From contig JADGRL010000023.1 in assembly GCA_017880865.1 (NCBI GenBank), forward strand, positions 1-46,685: a DNA stretch of 46,685 bases, written 5' to 3'. Position numbers and translations under genes: made by a program. Origin of the DNA: Gallionella sp. (GTDB lineage Bacteria > Pseudomonadota > Gammaproteobacteria > Burkholderiales > Gallionellaceae). This document shows positions 25,610 to 34,907 of this stretch, one piece after another. The notes beneath the pieces were generated by a model. That model did not search any database, had not been told where the DNA came from, and saw only the letters and a list, made by a program, of their open reading frames with translations. Position 1 is the stretch's first letter, and every line of letters starts with the position of its first letter.

Positions 25610-26920
25610 ATGCAAAGAAAACTTACCCTTCTGCTGCTGGCTTTGCTGCCACACCTTGCGCTGGCAGAAGACTCAACTCAAGAAGACTGGAATGCGAAAT
25701 TCCAGACCACTTACATCTGGCAACACAAACCCGGTTTCAACGCGGCTTATTCCGGCGCAAATAGCCTGTCGGCTAATGCTGAAAACAGCTACACCTTCAC
25801 CACCGATGCGTTCATTGGTGTGCGCGTCCGACCAAACAGCGAACTCTATCTCGTCCCGGAAATCACCCAGGGTGTGCCGTTCTCCAACCTGACAGGCCTG
25901 GGCGGTTTCACCAATGGCGAGATCACACGCGCGTCCGGAACCAACCCGACAATTTATCGCCAGCAGTTATTTTTGCGTCAGACCTGGGGATTGGGCGGTA
26001 ACACCGAAAAGATCGAATCCGGAATGAGTCAACTGGCAGGCGTGGTGCAGAGCGATCGCTTCGTGCTCACAACGGGGAATTTTTCGACGCTGAATATTTT
26101 CGACAACAACGCTTATGCCCATGACCCTCGCACCCAGTTCATGAACTGGTCGAACATGACCCATGCCGCCTTTGATTACTCCGCCGATGCGCGCGGCTTC
26201 GGCTGGGGCGTGGCCGGTGAGTGGTATCGCAATGAATGGGTGGTCCGCGCAGCTCGCATGACCGGCCCCAGAGACCCGAACATGTTGCAATTGGATTACC
26301 AGTTCTTTAAACATTACGGCGATCAGTTGGAGATCGAGCATAGCCACGAACTCGGTGGACAACCCGGCAAGGTGCGGCTAATTGGCTGGCGTAACCGTGC
26401 CGTGCTGGCGCGCTATCGGGATGCGATCAATTACGGGATTGCCACCAACACCACACCAAGCATTTTCAAGGTGCGCTACAGCGAGCAGATTAAATATGGT
26501 TTCGGTATCAACATCGAGCAAGCCATCAATGACGATTTCGGTGCATTCTTGCGCGCGATGCAGGCTGATGGGCACACTGAAACGCTGGCCTTTACCGAAG
26601 TGGATCAATCAATCGCGGGCGGCATTTCTCTCAAGGGAACAACGTGGGGACGCGCACAGGACACCGTGGGTTTAGGCCTGATAAGCAACGGGCTATCCAA
26701 GGACAGGCGCGATTATCTGCAAGCGGGCGGAATTTCATTCTTCATCGGCGACGGAAAATTAAATTATCGCCCGGAAACTATTTTCGAAAGCTACTACAAC
26801 TGGAATGTGATCAAGCATACATGGCTCACGGCGGACTACCAGCACATTGCCAACCCCGCCTACAACGCCGACCGGGGGCCGGTAGAAGTGTACGGTATGC
26901 GCCTGCATTTCGAATACTGA
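25610..26920 (+). CDS. OprB-like outer membrane porin
   Basis: The 436-residue protein starts with a signal peptide (MQRKLTLLLLALLPHLALA) cut before EDSTQ. Beta-strand-rich sequence follows, ending in the aromatic outer-membrane signature RLHFEY. The segment FSTLNIFDNNAYAHDPRTQFMNW and later DYSADARGFGWG match carbohydrate-selective OprB porins. It should form a beta-barrel channel for sugars or related solutes. A spontaneous TTG upstream in frame is less likely as start. It lies about 220 bp after the efflux operon, so it probably has its own promoter; a link to metal efflux is not supported. Confidence 0.85.
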   Translation: MQRKLTLLLLALLPHLALAEDSTQEDWNAKFQTTYIWQHKPGFNAAYSGANSLSANAENSYTFTTDAFIGVRVRPNSELYLVPEITQGVPFSNLTGLGGFTNGEITRASGTNPTIYRQQLFLRQTWGLGGNTEKIESGMSQLAGVVQSDRFVLTTGNFSTLNIFDNNAYAHDPRTQFMNWSNMTHAAFDYSADARGFGWGVAGEWYRNEWVVRAARMTGPRDPNMLQLDYQFFKHYGDQLEIEHSHELGGQPGKVRLIGWRNRAVLARYRDAINYGIATNTTPSIFKVRYSEQIKYGFGINIEQAINDDFGAFLRAMQADGHTETLAFTEVDQSIAGGISLKGTTWGRAQDTVGLGLISNGLSKDRRDYLQAGGISFFIGDGKLNYRPETIFESYYNWNVIKHTWLTADYQHIANPAYNADRGPVEVYGMRLHFEY

Positions 26921-26985
26921 TCGAATCAGGATGACGGCCTTCGCACTGGGAATAACCCTATTTGACGTTGACGGCCTCAGTAGAT

Positions 26986-27076
26986 TCGGACAAGAGCCCG
27001 CCACCTGAAAGGTGGCCCATGCGCATCAGCGGTAAAGCAAGATGCTTTTCCTTCACCGGGCTCTACCTGAGTCCGA
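26986..27076 (+). ncRNA. Candidate structured RNA (three-way junction)
   Basis: Perfect complementarity builds a compact fold. The outer stem is TCGGAC/GTCCGA (26986-26991 with 27071-27076), and an 8-bp stem is AGAGCCCG/CGGGCTCT (26993-27000 with 27057-27064). Within it are two hairpins, CCACC-TGAAA-GGTGG (27001-27015) and GCATC...GATGC (27023-27045). No T run follows. It lies between the porin stop and the convergent lipase gene. I do not match it to a known riboswitch or sRNA family. The strand cannot be decided with certainty, since the stems pair on either strand. Confidence 0.35.
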
Positions 27077-27115
27077 TGCTGGGTCGCTATTGGTTTTTCT
27101 CCATTGCCCATTGCT

Positions 27116-27223
27116 CTACGCGCTTTCAGCAGCATTACTGATATCACCTATACATAGTTGCAGCGCATGAAGGAACTGCGTCAGTTCATCATAGTGAGAA
27201 TCCGGAGTGATGGTGGACGTCAT
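27116..27223 (-). CDS. Possible 35-residue small protein
   Basis: An ATG opens a 35-codon frame, MTSTITPDSHYDELTQFLHA and onward, with an amphipathic helical look. There is no clear ribosome site. It may be a small protein or the tail of a lost gene. It lies 57 bp before the lipase stop in the convergent gap. Confidence 0.2.
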   Translation of the reverse strand: MTSTITPDSHYDELTQFLHALQLCIGDISNAAESA

Positions 27224-27279
27224 GGTTTTAAGCAGCCACAAAAATTAGCCTGCCGCATTGGAGTGTAAAACTGCTCTAT

Positions 27280-28080
27280 TTATATTCTGTCCACGTAATT
27301 GATTGGCGCGTGGTCGGCCAATGGCTTCGGCGGATCGAAAAGTGGCTTGAAGATGAATTCACTCTTGGGGGTAGTCAGCCGTTGCTCTGTGCCCACATGG
27401 CGAAATCCCAGCACTTTCGGCGGGACAGTCGTAACGACATCTTCATCGTCAACAACTCGGTAGATCGGGACCCGTTCTAGCGAAACTGCGAACGCCTGAT
27501 TGCCGACCCGTGGCGAGCCGAATGTGTAAACAGCCTGAGGCGCACGACGCGCCGCAGCCAGTGTGGCCAGCGCCGCGCCTAGGCTGTGCCCAGTATAGAA
27601 TACCGGACCGGTGAGTATCGCAAGCGCGCCATCCATTTCGCTCCACACCGAATCCAGCGCTTGCTGAAAACCCTTATGTACGCCGATTTCAGATTGCGCC
27701 AATGAGGATATGCCGATTTCGAGATCGGTAATGAAGTCCTTGAGCGTTTGTTCTGTGCCGCGAAACACCAGCACGGCGAATGGCGATGTCCCGCCAAACT
27801 CGACCAACATGGCCTGAGTATCCGTTTCCCGCGAAAGAAAAAATTGCCTTTGCCTGTATCCGGCATTTTCGAGAAAACGGGTTCGGGTCGGCTGATGCGA
27901 CGGGTGGTCTTCTTCCGTGTCGTGCCGATACACCAACCGGCTCAACTCCGCGAGCCACAACGCGTTGCTACGGCTGTATCCATTGGATTTTGGGTCGAAT
28001 GGAGGGTGCGGGCGGCGCGAAAAAAAATCATTCGCATCGCCGGGATGTAGAAGGTCTTGCCATGTTGTGGTGGTTTGCAT
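27280..28080 (-). CDS. Lipase family 3 (alpha/beta-hydrolase)
   Basis: The 266-residue protein has the class 3 lipase core: VLVFRGTE, the nucleophile elbow [18 protein letters not shown], an acid region VVDDEDVV and a late His in DHAPINY. These give the Ser-Asp-His triad. No signal peptide is visible, so it may be cytoplasmic or exported another way. The ATG at 28080 is chosen because AGGAG lies eight bases upstream; longer frames overlap the mscS-like gene. It follows the mscS-like gene by 61 bp and may share its transcript. The substrate is probably an acylglycerol or a short-chain ester, inferred from the family only. Confidence 0.85.
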   Translation of the reverse strand: MQTTTTWQDLLHPGDANDFFSRRPHPPFDPKSNGYSRSNALWLAELSRLVYRHDTEEDHPSHQPTRTRFLENAGYRQRQFFLSRETDTQAMLVEFGGTSPFAVLVFRGTEQTLKDFITDLEIGISSLAQSEIGVHKGFQQALDSVWSEMDGALAILTGPVFYTGHSLGAALATLAAARRAPQAVYTFGSPRVGNQAFAVSLERVPIYRVVDDEDVVTTVPPKVLGFRHVGTEQRLTTPKSEFIFKPLFDPPKPLADHAPINYVDRI

Positions 28081-28141
28081 TTGTTCAGACTCCTGTGTTG
28101 TAAGCACCATAGTCAGGATGCAATGCACTGACAGCAAAATA

Positions 28142-29413
28142 TCATGCAGAAGTTTGCCCACCAATAATGCGGATGTCGTGCTGTGGATAGGGAATTTCGA
28201 TGCCAGCTTCCTGGAATTTACGCCAGATTTCCATGTTGATGTCGGAGCACAAGCCAAGCTGTCCTTCTTCGGGGTCGTTAATCCAAATGCCCATTTCCAG
28301 ATTGATACCGTTGTCACCGAAGGACTTGAGATAGACTTTCGTTTCAGGATCGGCCAGCACCCTGGACTGCTTTACTGCCGCCTGTTTCATGATTTCCATA
28401 GCACGGTGCAGGTCGCTCTGATAGCTGACTTGCAAAGGAATGCCGATACGTATTTGACGGTTAGTGTAGGAATGATTGATCACTGTCGAACTGATCAAAG
28501 TTTCGTTAGGAATAATGGCCTCGGTGCCGTCATTATTTTGCAATACTAGGTAGCGGGTGGTCAATTGCGAAACCTTGCCGAAGCGACCATCTACCGTCAG
28601 CACATCGCCCGGATGGATGGAACGGTCAAGCAGGATGATGAACCCGCTGACGTAGTTGCTGGCAATTTTCTGCAAACCAAAACCGATACCTACGCCCAAA
28701 GCACCACCGAATACGGAAAGCACGGTGATGTCGATGCCTGCCAACGGCAACGCAATCAGGATGCCAAGTACGACCAGAGCAGCGCGGATCAGCTTGGACA
28801 GCACCACGCGCAAATTCATGTCCAGATTTTCTGTTGCCATTACCTTGTGTTCCAGCGTCCGTCCCAGCCACATCGCTGCCAGCATGGTGACCAGAATGGC
28901 GAGGATGCCGCTTAGAATAACGAGCAGTGAGATTCGATGCTGGCCAATGTGAAAGCCCAAGTAATCCATCGCATCGAGAATTTCCGGGAATAATCCGGTC
29001 ATATGCAAGGAAAATCCGGCCCAAATTATTATGACGACGAATCGTTCGGAGCCGTGTAGCCAACTGCCAGGCGCAAATACTTGGCGCAGTGCGTAGACGA
29101 CCAAGCGGATCAGCATCAATGCAAACAGCAGGGGAACAACGATATTCAGAAGATTGACGGAATACCAGTTTTTGAGTGCGGCCCTTCCGATCAACACCAG
29201 CAATAACGCCATCATCGGGAAAGCCACTCGGGATACGCCCCCCCAACCGACTTTCGATACCCCTTCCGACTTGGGCATCCTGCCCAACAACAAGTGGTTT
29301 ATTCCCCAGGCAAGTACCAGACTAAATACCACCACCGCGAACTGCCAAAGAATTGTGGTTTGCTCCAGATCGGAGAGAAAATCAGTGAGCAGATTGCGGT
29401 TAGCGTTAGGCAT
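28142..29413 (-). CDS. MscS-family mechanosensitive ion channel
   Basis: This 423-residue inner-membrane protein has about six membrane segments. The MscS core includes the glycine/alanine-rich pore helix [23 protein letters not shown], then the beta domain ([15 protein letters not shown] and [16 protein letters not shown]) and the cytoplasmic C-terminal domain. It should open on membrane tension and release solutes on osmotic downshift. The extra N-terminal segments place it among the larger MscS homologues such as YnaI/MscM-like proteins. The lipase gene follows. Confidence 0.92.
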   Translation of the reverse strand: MPNANRNLLTDFLSDLEQTTILWQFAVVVFSLVLAWGINHLLLGRMPKSEGVSKVGWGGVSRVAFPMMALLLVLIGRAALKNWYSVNLLNIVVPLLFALMLIRLVVYALRQVFAPGSWLHGSERFVVIIIWAGFSLHMTGLFPEILDAMDYLGFHIGQHRISLLVILSGILAILVTMLAAMWLGRTLEHKVMATENLDMNLRVVLSKLIRAALVVLGILIALPLAGIDITVLSVFGGALGVGIGFGLQKIASNYVSGFIILLDRSIHPGDVLTVDGRFGKVSQLTTRYLVLQNNDGTEAIIPNETLISSTVINHSYTNRQIRIGIPLQVSYQSDLHRAMEIMKQAAVKQSRVLADPETKVYLKSFGDNGINLEMGIWINDPEEGQLGLCSDINMEIWRKFQEAGIEIPYPQHDIRIIGGQTSA

Positions 29414-29590
29414 GAGCCGTAATCCCTATCAAATAAAAAGGTTAAATTTTAGCGTGCTCAATGTGATGAAATTCAACGAAATAAAAACATGGTGCATCAA
29501 GAGTACCGGTAGTCAGACAGATGATCCGATGCCAGAAAAGGTGCAATAATTAGAGTAGCAAGTTTTCTTGGTAACATCGTTTTATCGCTG

Positions 29591-30850
29591 CTATTCTTTT
29601 GTTGAAAAAGGCCAAACCGGCTCGGATGCCGCATTTTTAGCATCCATCTCTGCCGTTTTAAGCGCAGCAGCAGCCTTCCTCGCAGCTGTTTTTTCCATTG
29701 CAATTATCTTTGCTTGAGTTGCCGCCACCTTCCTGGCTTCAGATTCAGCTTTCTTTGCAATAGCCAGTTCTTGAGCAGCAATCTTCGCTTGCTCAACCGC
29801 AATTTTTTTTGCTGCCGAGGCTTCTTGAGCTTTCAGTTTTGCCTGTTCTGCCTCTATTTTTTTAACGGCTGCTGCTTCCTGTGCCGCTATTTTCCTAGCT
29901 GCGTCCGCCGCCTTCTTCTCTGCAGCTAGCTGCTGTATTCTCGCCTTCGCCTGTTCGGCGGCGATTTTCTTTGCTGCTGCGGCTTCTTGTGCCGCAATTT
30001 TTTGGGCCTCAGCTGCAACTTTTTTTGCTGCTACGGCTTCCTGAGCTTCCAATTTTGCCTGCTCCGCCTCTATTTTTTTAACGGCTGCGGCTTCCTGTGC
30101 CGCTATCTTCCTTGCAGCATCTGCAGCCCTCTTCTCTGCAGCTATCTGTTGTGCTCTCGCCTTCGCCTGTTCCGCGGCGATTTTCTTTGCGGCAACGGCT
30201 TCTTGTGCAGCAACTTTTTGGGCCTCAGCCGCAACTTTCTTTGCTGCCGCAGCTTCTTGGGCTTTCAATTTTGCCTGCTCGGCCTCTATTTTTTTAACGG
30301 ATGCGACTTCCTGTGCCGCTATCTTCCTAGCGGCATCCGAAGCCTTCTTCTCTGCAACAAGTTGTTGAGCTCGAACTTTCGATTGCTCAGTTGCAAATTT
30401 TTTAGCTGCGGCGGCTTCTTGAGCTGCAATTTTCCTGGCTTCATCCGCTATTTTTTTTGCAGCTGCAACCAGTTGGGCTTCCAACTTTGCTTGCTCAGCC
30501 GCTGCCAACTTGACTGCAGCCGCATCCTGAGCAGCAATTTTTTTAGCCATCTCAGCCGCGTCAGCCTCTGTTCGCGTCTTGTCTCCCAACTCTTGCGCGG
30601 CACGAATTTCCTGTTCAGCTATTGCCATCTTCTCCAACGCAGCTTCCTGAGTATTTTTCGCACGATCCGCCGCATCTCCCTTCTGTGCAGCAATCTTCTG
30701 CGCGGACTCAAGCACCTTTTGGGCTTCAACAACCGTCTTATTAGCGGCAAGCAGCGATTTATTTGCGTGTATTAAATTCTTCTCAGCGACAGCCAAATTT
30801 TGGGCAGCACTAATTTCTTTTGCGGTTAATTTCAACTTCTTCAACTTCAT
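29591..30850 (-). CDS. Ala/Lys/Glu-rich coiled-coil protein with 36-residue repeats
   Basis: The 419-residue protein is made almost entirely of Ala, Lys, Glu and Gln. Residues 108-359 consist of seven 36-residue units, arranged as one half unit and three 72-residue pairs, each starting QE/QDA and ending (K/R)(I/V)AA. The whole is predicted to be a long helix. It starts MKLKKLKLTAKEISAAQNL and ends SEPVWPFSTKE. There is no signal peptide and no membrane segment, so it is unlike TolA despite similar composition. It might be a cytoskeletal, DNA-associated or spacer protein. No family is assigned. Confidence 0.75.
   Translation of the reverse strand: MKLKKLKLTAKEISAAQNLAVAEKNLIHANKSLLAANKTVVEAQKVLESAQKIAAQKGDAADRAKNTQEAALEKMAIAEQEIRAAQELGDKTRTEADAAEMAKKIAAQDAAAVKLAAAEQAKLEAQLVAAAKKIADEARKIAAQEAAAAKKFATEQSKVRAQQLVAEKKASDAARKIAAQEVASVKKIEAEQAKLKAQEAAAAKKVAAEAQKVAAQEAVAAKKIAAEQAKARAQQIAAEKRAADAARKIAAQEAAAVKKIEAEQAKLEAQEAVAAKKVAAEAQKIAAQEAAAAKKIAAEQAKARIQQLAAEKKAADAARKIAAQEAAAVKKIEAEQAKLKAQEASAAKKIAVEQAKIAAQELAIAKKAESEARKVAATQAKIIAMEKTAARKAAAALKTAEMDAKNAASEPVWPFSTKE
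29774..30529 (-). repeat. Seven tandem 108-bp units (three 216-bp pairs) inside a coiled-coil gene
   Basis: The units match the 36-residue protein repeats. The three 216-bp pairs run from 30421 down to 29774. Unit length is constant, so slippage or recombination in 108- or 216-bp steps would keep the frame and could vary protein length between strains. Confidence 0.75.
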
Positions 30851-31279
30851 CAGTTATCTCCTCAGTTTGATATTTTCAGCGCCTTAAATGGCGGTGATTC
30901 CTAATCTGGTTTGTCGTAGCCCAGCGATTATTGTGTTCTTTCCCTATTGCAAAACACAAAGTCTTTCATAAATCCAAGCAATAAATCAGACACGGTGGAG
31001 CACACCTTGAGTTGTAGTCCGATTTAGTGGACAGGCAGTTTATATAAATTATGCCGCAGATTGTTGCCTGCTGGCATAAAACTGGTTAGCAAAATTAGCG
31101 GGTAAGGGGGTTCGCCGGGATGAATGTTCTGTAATTTACCTAATTCCTGCCTGCTGCGTGTGCGTTACCGTACAGAGAAAATGTGATCGTTGATCCAATA
31201 TGCGCGAACGTGTCCAGAACAACTTCGGTGCCAGACACTTAATGACATACGCCACATTCAATCGTCGAAAGGAAACAAC
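30851..31279. other. Intergenic stretch, nothing recognised
   Basis: This divergent region between the coiled-coil gene and the small gene at 31280 must hold promoters for both. I see no convincing -35/-10 pair, no hairpin and no gene in it. Confidence 0.5.
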
Positions 31280-31528
31280 ATGCAAATTACTACTATTTAT
31301 ACTGCTGCAAGCCGTCCAGGTACTGGCGAAGTAAAGCCGTTCGGAGGTGGTTTTATTAATAGAATTATCGCGATATATCGTAATTTCACCTATATCGGCA
31401 GGAATGGAACATTCGTGTCACGCACATTTGCCAGGTTCACTCGCTTTATCAAAGACTACCGCTATTATCGCGGGAAAGGCTTCAATTCCAAATCAGCATG
31501 GTATCTTGCCAGTATGACACTCCCCTAA
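31280..31528 (+). CDS. Small basic aromatic protein, unknown
   Basis: The 82-residue protein starts at an ATG with GAAAGGA eight bases upstream; a longer in-frame extension lacks a site. It is rich in Arg, Lys, Tyr and Phe (RFTRFIKDYRYYRGKGF) and has a Gly-rich centre. No signal peptide or membrane segment is clear. The family is unknown. It is the only plus-strand gene in this stretch and could be a nucleic-acid-binding or membrane-active peptide; this is inference. Confidence 0.55.
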   Translation: MQITTIYTAASRPGTGEVKPFGGGFINRIIAIYRNFTYIGRNGTFVSRTFARFTRFIKDYRYYRGKGFNSKSAWYLASMTLP

Positions 31529-31626
31529 CCAGTAATAATCAACGGGGGAGGATCGATTTTCTGAATTTACTCAGCAACCCTAAAGCTGACAAGTCGCTGA
31601 GTACCTTCATATACGCGACACTCTGG

Positions 31627-33210
31627 CTATTCCCACTCGATCGTCGCGGGCGGCTTGCCGGAGATGTCGTACACCACGCGGTTAATGCCGCGCACTTCGT
31701 TGATGATGCGGTTGGAAACCTTGCCCAACAATGCGTGCGGCAGTTCCGCCCAGTGCGCGGTCATGAAGTCTTGTGTCTGCACCGCGCGCAGTGCCACCAC
31801 CCATTCGTAAGTGCGGCCATCGCCCATCACGCCGACACTTTTGACCGGCAGGAACACCGTGAAGGCTTGCGACGTGAGTTCGTACCATGATTTGCCATTG
31901 GCATCATGCGTGTTGCGCAGCTCTTCGATGAAAATCGCATCGGCGCGGCGCAACAGATCGGCGTATTCCTTCTTCACTTCGCCCAAGATGCGCACGCCTA
32001 GGCCGGGGCCAGGGAAAGGATGGCGGTAGACCATGTCGGGCGGCAAGCCGAGAGACACGCCAAGTTCGCGCACTTCGTCCTTGAATAGTTCGCGCAGTGG
32101 TTCGAGCAGTTTCAGATGCAGGCTTTCCGGCAAGCCGCCAACGTTGTGGTGCGACTTGATGGTGTGCGCCTTTTTGTTCTTGCCACCGGCCGACTCGATT
32201 ACGTCAGGATAAATCGTGCCCTGCGCCAGCCATTTTGCTTGCGGCAATTTCTTGGCTTCGCGCTGGAACACTTCGACGAACTCGCGCCCGATGATCTTGC
32301 GCTTTTTTTCCGGGTCTGACACACCGGTCAGATGATGCAAAAATTCCGTGCTGGCATCGACGTGAATCACTTTCATGTGCAGATGATTGGCAAAGGTTTC
32401 CATCACCTGTTCCGCTTCGTTCAAACGCAACAGTCCGTTGTCCACGAACACGCAGGTCAGTTGATCGCCGATGGCGCGATGGATCAGCGCCGCTGCCACC
32501 GATGAATCTACCCCGCCTGACAAGCCCAGAATCACCTCATCTTTGCCCACCTGCGCGCGTATTTTTTCCACCGCCTCAGAGATGTAATCCGGCATATTCC
32601 AGTCCTGCGCACAGCCGCAGATGTCATGCACGAAGCGGTCCAGCATAGCACGGCCCTGATGGGTGTGGGTCACTTCGGGATGGAATTGCAGCGCGTAAAA
32701 ATGCCGCGCTTCATCCGCCATGCCAGCGATAGGCGTGGTGGGGTTGCCGGCGATCACCGAGAAACCCGGCGGCAGGGCTGTCACCTTGTCGCCGTGGCTC
32801 ATCCACACGTCGATCAAGCCGTGACCTTGCGCGTTGACTCTATCCTGAATATCGCGCAACAAAGCGGAATGTCCCTGCGCGCGTATCTCGGCATAACCGA
32901 ATTCACGCACCAGGCCGTTTTCAACCGCACCGCCCAGTTGTGCAGCCATGGTCTGCATGCCGTAGCATATACCCAGCACCGGCACGCCCAGCTCGAACAC
33001 CACCTGCGGCGCCTTGGGCGTCTCTTCCTCGTACACAGAGTTCGGCCCGCCAGACAAGATGATTCCAGCGGGGTTAAACGCGCGTATAAATTCATCACCC
33101 ACGTCAAAAGGATGCAGCTCGCAATAGACGTGGGTTTCACGCACGCGGCGCGCGATCAGCTGGGTGTATTGAGAACCGAAATCGAGGATCAGGATTTTTT
33201 TATGGGACAT
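31627..33210 (-). CDS. guaA: GMP synthase (glutamine-hydrolysing)
   Basis: This 527-residue cytoplasmic enzyme makes GMP from XMP, ATP and glutamine. The N-terminal glutamine amidotransferase domain has the nucleophile Cys82 in GICYGMQ and His/Glu in QFHPEVTH. The ATP pyrophosphatase domain starts with the P-loop GLSGGVDSS. The C-terminal dimerisation domain ends in KPPATIEWE. It follows guaB in the same direction, but an intrinsic terminator lies between the two, so guaA expression may be reduced or separately controlled. Confidence 0.98.
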   Translation of the reverse strand: MSHKKILILDFGSQYTQLIARRVRETHVYCELHPFDVGDEFIRAFNPAGIILSGGPNSVYEEETPKAPQVVFELGVPVLGICYGMQTMAAQLGGAVENGLVREFGYAEIRAQGHSALLRDIQDRVNAQGHGLIDVWMSHGDKVTALPPGFSVIAGNPTTPIAGMADEARHFYALQFHPEVTHTHQGRAMLDRFVHDICGCAQDWNMPDYISEAVEKIRAQVGKDEVILGLSGGVDSSVAAALIHRAIGDQLTCVFVDNGLLRLNEAEQVMETFANHLHMKVIHVDASTEFLHHLTGVSDPEKKRKIIGREFVEVFQREAKKLPQAKWLAQGTIYPDVIESAGGKNKKAHTIKSHHNVGGLPESLHLKLLEPLRELFKDEVRELGVSLGLPPDMVYRHPFPGPGLGVRILGEVKKEYADLLRRADAIFIEELRNTHDANGKSWYELTSQAFTVFLPVKSVGVMGDGRTYEWVVALRAVQTQDFMTAHWAELPHALLGKVSNRIINEVRGINRVVYDISGKPPATIEWE

Positions 33211-33230
33211 GGTTTGAGACCGAGAAGGGG

Positions 33231-33283
33231 AAAAAAGAAGGGAGAAGAGTGGTCGCGGCTTTACCCATCCCTCTTCTCCCTTC
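33231..33283 (-). terminator. Intrinsic terminator between guaB and guaA
   Basis: On the minus strand GAAGGGAGAAGAG and CTCTTCTCCCTTC form a perfect 13-bp stem with a 21-base loop, followed by TTTTTT. It starts 8 bp after the guaB stop and ends about 20 bp before guaA. It should end most guaB transcripts, or act as an attenuator. Confidence 0.75.
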
Positions 33284-33291
33284 CCGTGGTG

Positions 33292-34752
33292 TTAATCAAT
33301 ATGGTAATTCGGCGCTTCCTTGGTGATCTGCACATCATGCACATGCGACTCGCGTATGCCTGATGACGTGATCTCGACGAACTCGGCCTTGGTGTGCATG
33401 GTGGCGATGTCGGCACAACCGAGATAGCCCATGCTCGAGCGCAAGCCGCCCATCAGCTGATGGATCACCGCCAGCGCGCTGCCCTTGTAAGGCACGCGAC
33501 CTTCCACGCCTTCGGGCACCAGTTTGTCCTGATTGGCTTCGTTATCCTGGAAATAGCGGTCGCTGGAACCTTGCTGCATCGCGCCCAGACTGCCCATGCC
33601 GCGATAAGATTTGTAAGAGCGGCCCTGGAATAATTCGATATCGCCGGGAGCTTCTTCGGTGCCGGCGAACAAGCCACCGAGCATCACCGTATGCGCGCCC
33701 GCCGCAATCGCTTTCGAGATGTCGCCGGAGTAGCGGATACCGCCATCGGCGATCAACGGAACACCGGTTCCCATCAACGCTTTGGCCACACTCTGGATCG
33801 CGGCGATCTGCGGCACACCGACACCCGCGACGATGCGCGTGGTGCAAATCGAGCCCGGACCGATGCCGACTTTCACGCCATCAGCGCCGTGGTCCATCAA
33901 CGCCAGTGCCGCACCGCCGGTCGCGATATTGCCGCCGATCACTTCGATATGCGGAAAATTAGTCTTAACCCACTTAACGCGATCCAGCACGCCCTGCGAA
34001 TGGCCGTGCGCGGTATCCACCACGATCACGTCCACGCCAGCCTCGGCCAACAACGCGACACGCTCTTCGGTACCCGCGCCCACACCGACTGCCGCGCCGA
34101 CACGAAGATGACCGAAGCTGTCTTTGCAAGCCAGCGGATGCTCGCTGGATTTCAGAATATCCTTGACCGTCATCAAACCGCGCAACTCGAATGCGTCATT
34201 CACCACCAGCACGCGCTCGATACGGTGCTGGTGCATCAGGTTGCGCGCCTCTTCCAGACTGGCATTCTCCTTGACGGTAATCAGGCGCTCCCGTGGGGTC
34301 ATGATATTTTTGATCGGCTGATCCAGATTGCTCTCGAAGCGCAGATCGCGATTGGTGACGATGCCGACCAACTGCTTGCCCAACACCACCGGCAAACCGG
34401 AAATCTTGTGCTGGCGCGTCAAACTCAACACGTTGCGCACCGTCATATCCGGTGTGATCGTGATCGGGTCCTTGACCACGCCGCTTTCAAAGCGCTTGAC
34501 CTTGGCGACCTTGGCCGCCTGTGCCTGTGATGACATATTCTTGTGGATGATGCCGATGCCGCCCTCCTGCGCCAGAGCGATCGCCAAGCGCGACTCGGTG
34601 ACGGTATCCATCGCCGCAGACAACAGCGGGATATTCAAATCAATGTTGCGGGTCAGTTGCGTGCGCAGACTGACATCGCGCGGCAACACATTGGAGTAGG
34701 CGGGAACGAGCAGGACGTCGTCAAAGGTTAATGCTTTTTGAATGATGCGCAT
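33292..34752 (-). CDS. guaB: Inosine-5'-monophosphate dehydrogenase
   Basis: The 486-residue enzyme oxidises IMP to XMP with NAD, the first step to GMP. The catalytic Cys303 lies in [11 protein letters not shown]. Two CBS domains occupy about residues 95-200, inserted in the barrel, and serve as the nucleotide-sensing module. The flap GRVPYKG and the start [18 protein letters not shown] are typical. A TATAAT box at 34779-34784 lies 27 bp before the start and should serve its promoter. Confidence 0.98.
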   Translation of the reverse strand: MRIIQKALTFDDVLLVPAYSNVLPRDVSLRTQLTRNIDLNIPLLSAAMDTVTESRLAIALAQEGGIGIIHKNMSSQAQAAKVAKVKRFESGVVKDPITITPDMTVRNVLSLTRQHKISGLPVVLGKQLVGIVTNRDLRFESNLDQPIKNIMTPRERLITVKENASLEEARNLMHQHRIERVLVVNDAFELRGLMTVKDILKSSEHPLACKDSFGHLRVGAAVGVGAGTEERVALLAEAGVDVIVVDTAHGHSQGVLDRVKWVKTNFPHIEVIGGNIATGGAALALMDHGADGVKVGIGPGSICTTRIVAGVGVPQIAAIQSVAKALMGTGVPLIADGGIRYSGDISKAIAAGAHTVMLGGLFAGTEEAPGDIELFQGRSYKSYRGMGSLGAMQQGSSDRYFQDNEANQDKLVPEGVEGRVPYKGSALAVIHQLMGGLRSSMGYLGCADIATMHTKAEFVEITSSGIRESHVHDVQITKEAPNYHID

Positions 34753-34778
34753 ATGAAACAGCCCTCGGCAAAGCAGGC

Positions 34779-34784
34779 ATTATA
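34779..34784 (-). promoter_or_regulatory. -10 box of the guaB promoter
   Basis: A perfect TATAAT on the minus strand lies 27 bp upstream of the guaB ATG. The best -35 at 17 bp spacing is TGGTTA, which is poor. The upstream sequence is otherwise unremarkable. Confidence 0.55.
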
Positions 34785-34907
34785 CGCAAGTCGGTAAGTC
34801 ATAACCAGCCACTTGGTTGCCGTTCTTAGACAACCCAGTGGAATGGCTAGTAGTTTCACCCGTAAATCGCCAGCCCACAACATAGGCTTTCCATCGTCTG
34901 ATGAACC

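Noticed and set aside
27000..27016. Hairpin GCCACC-TGAAA-GGTGGC as the porin terminator
   Set aside because: No T run follows, and the stem is part of the larger paired structure at 26986-27076.
29591..30850. TolA for the Ala/Lys/Glu-rich protein
   Set aside because: No membrane anchor and no TolA C-terminal domain; tol-pal genes are not nearby.
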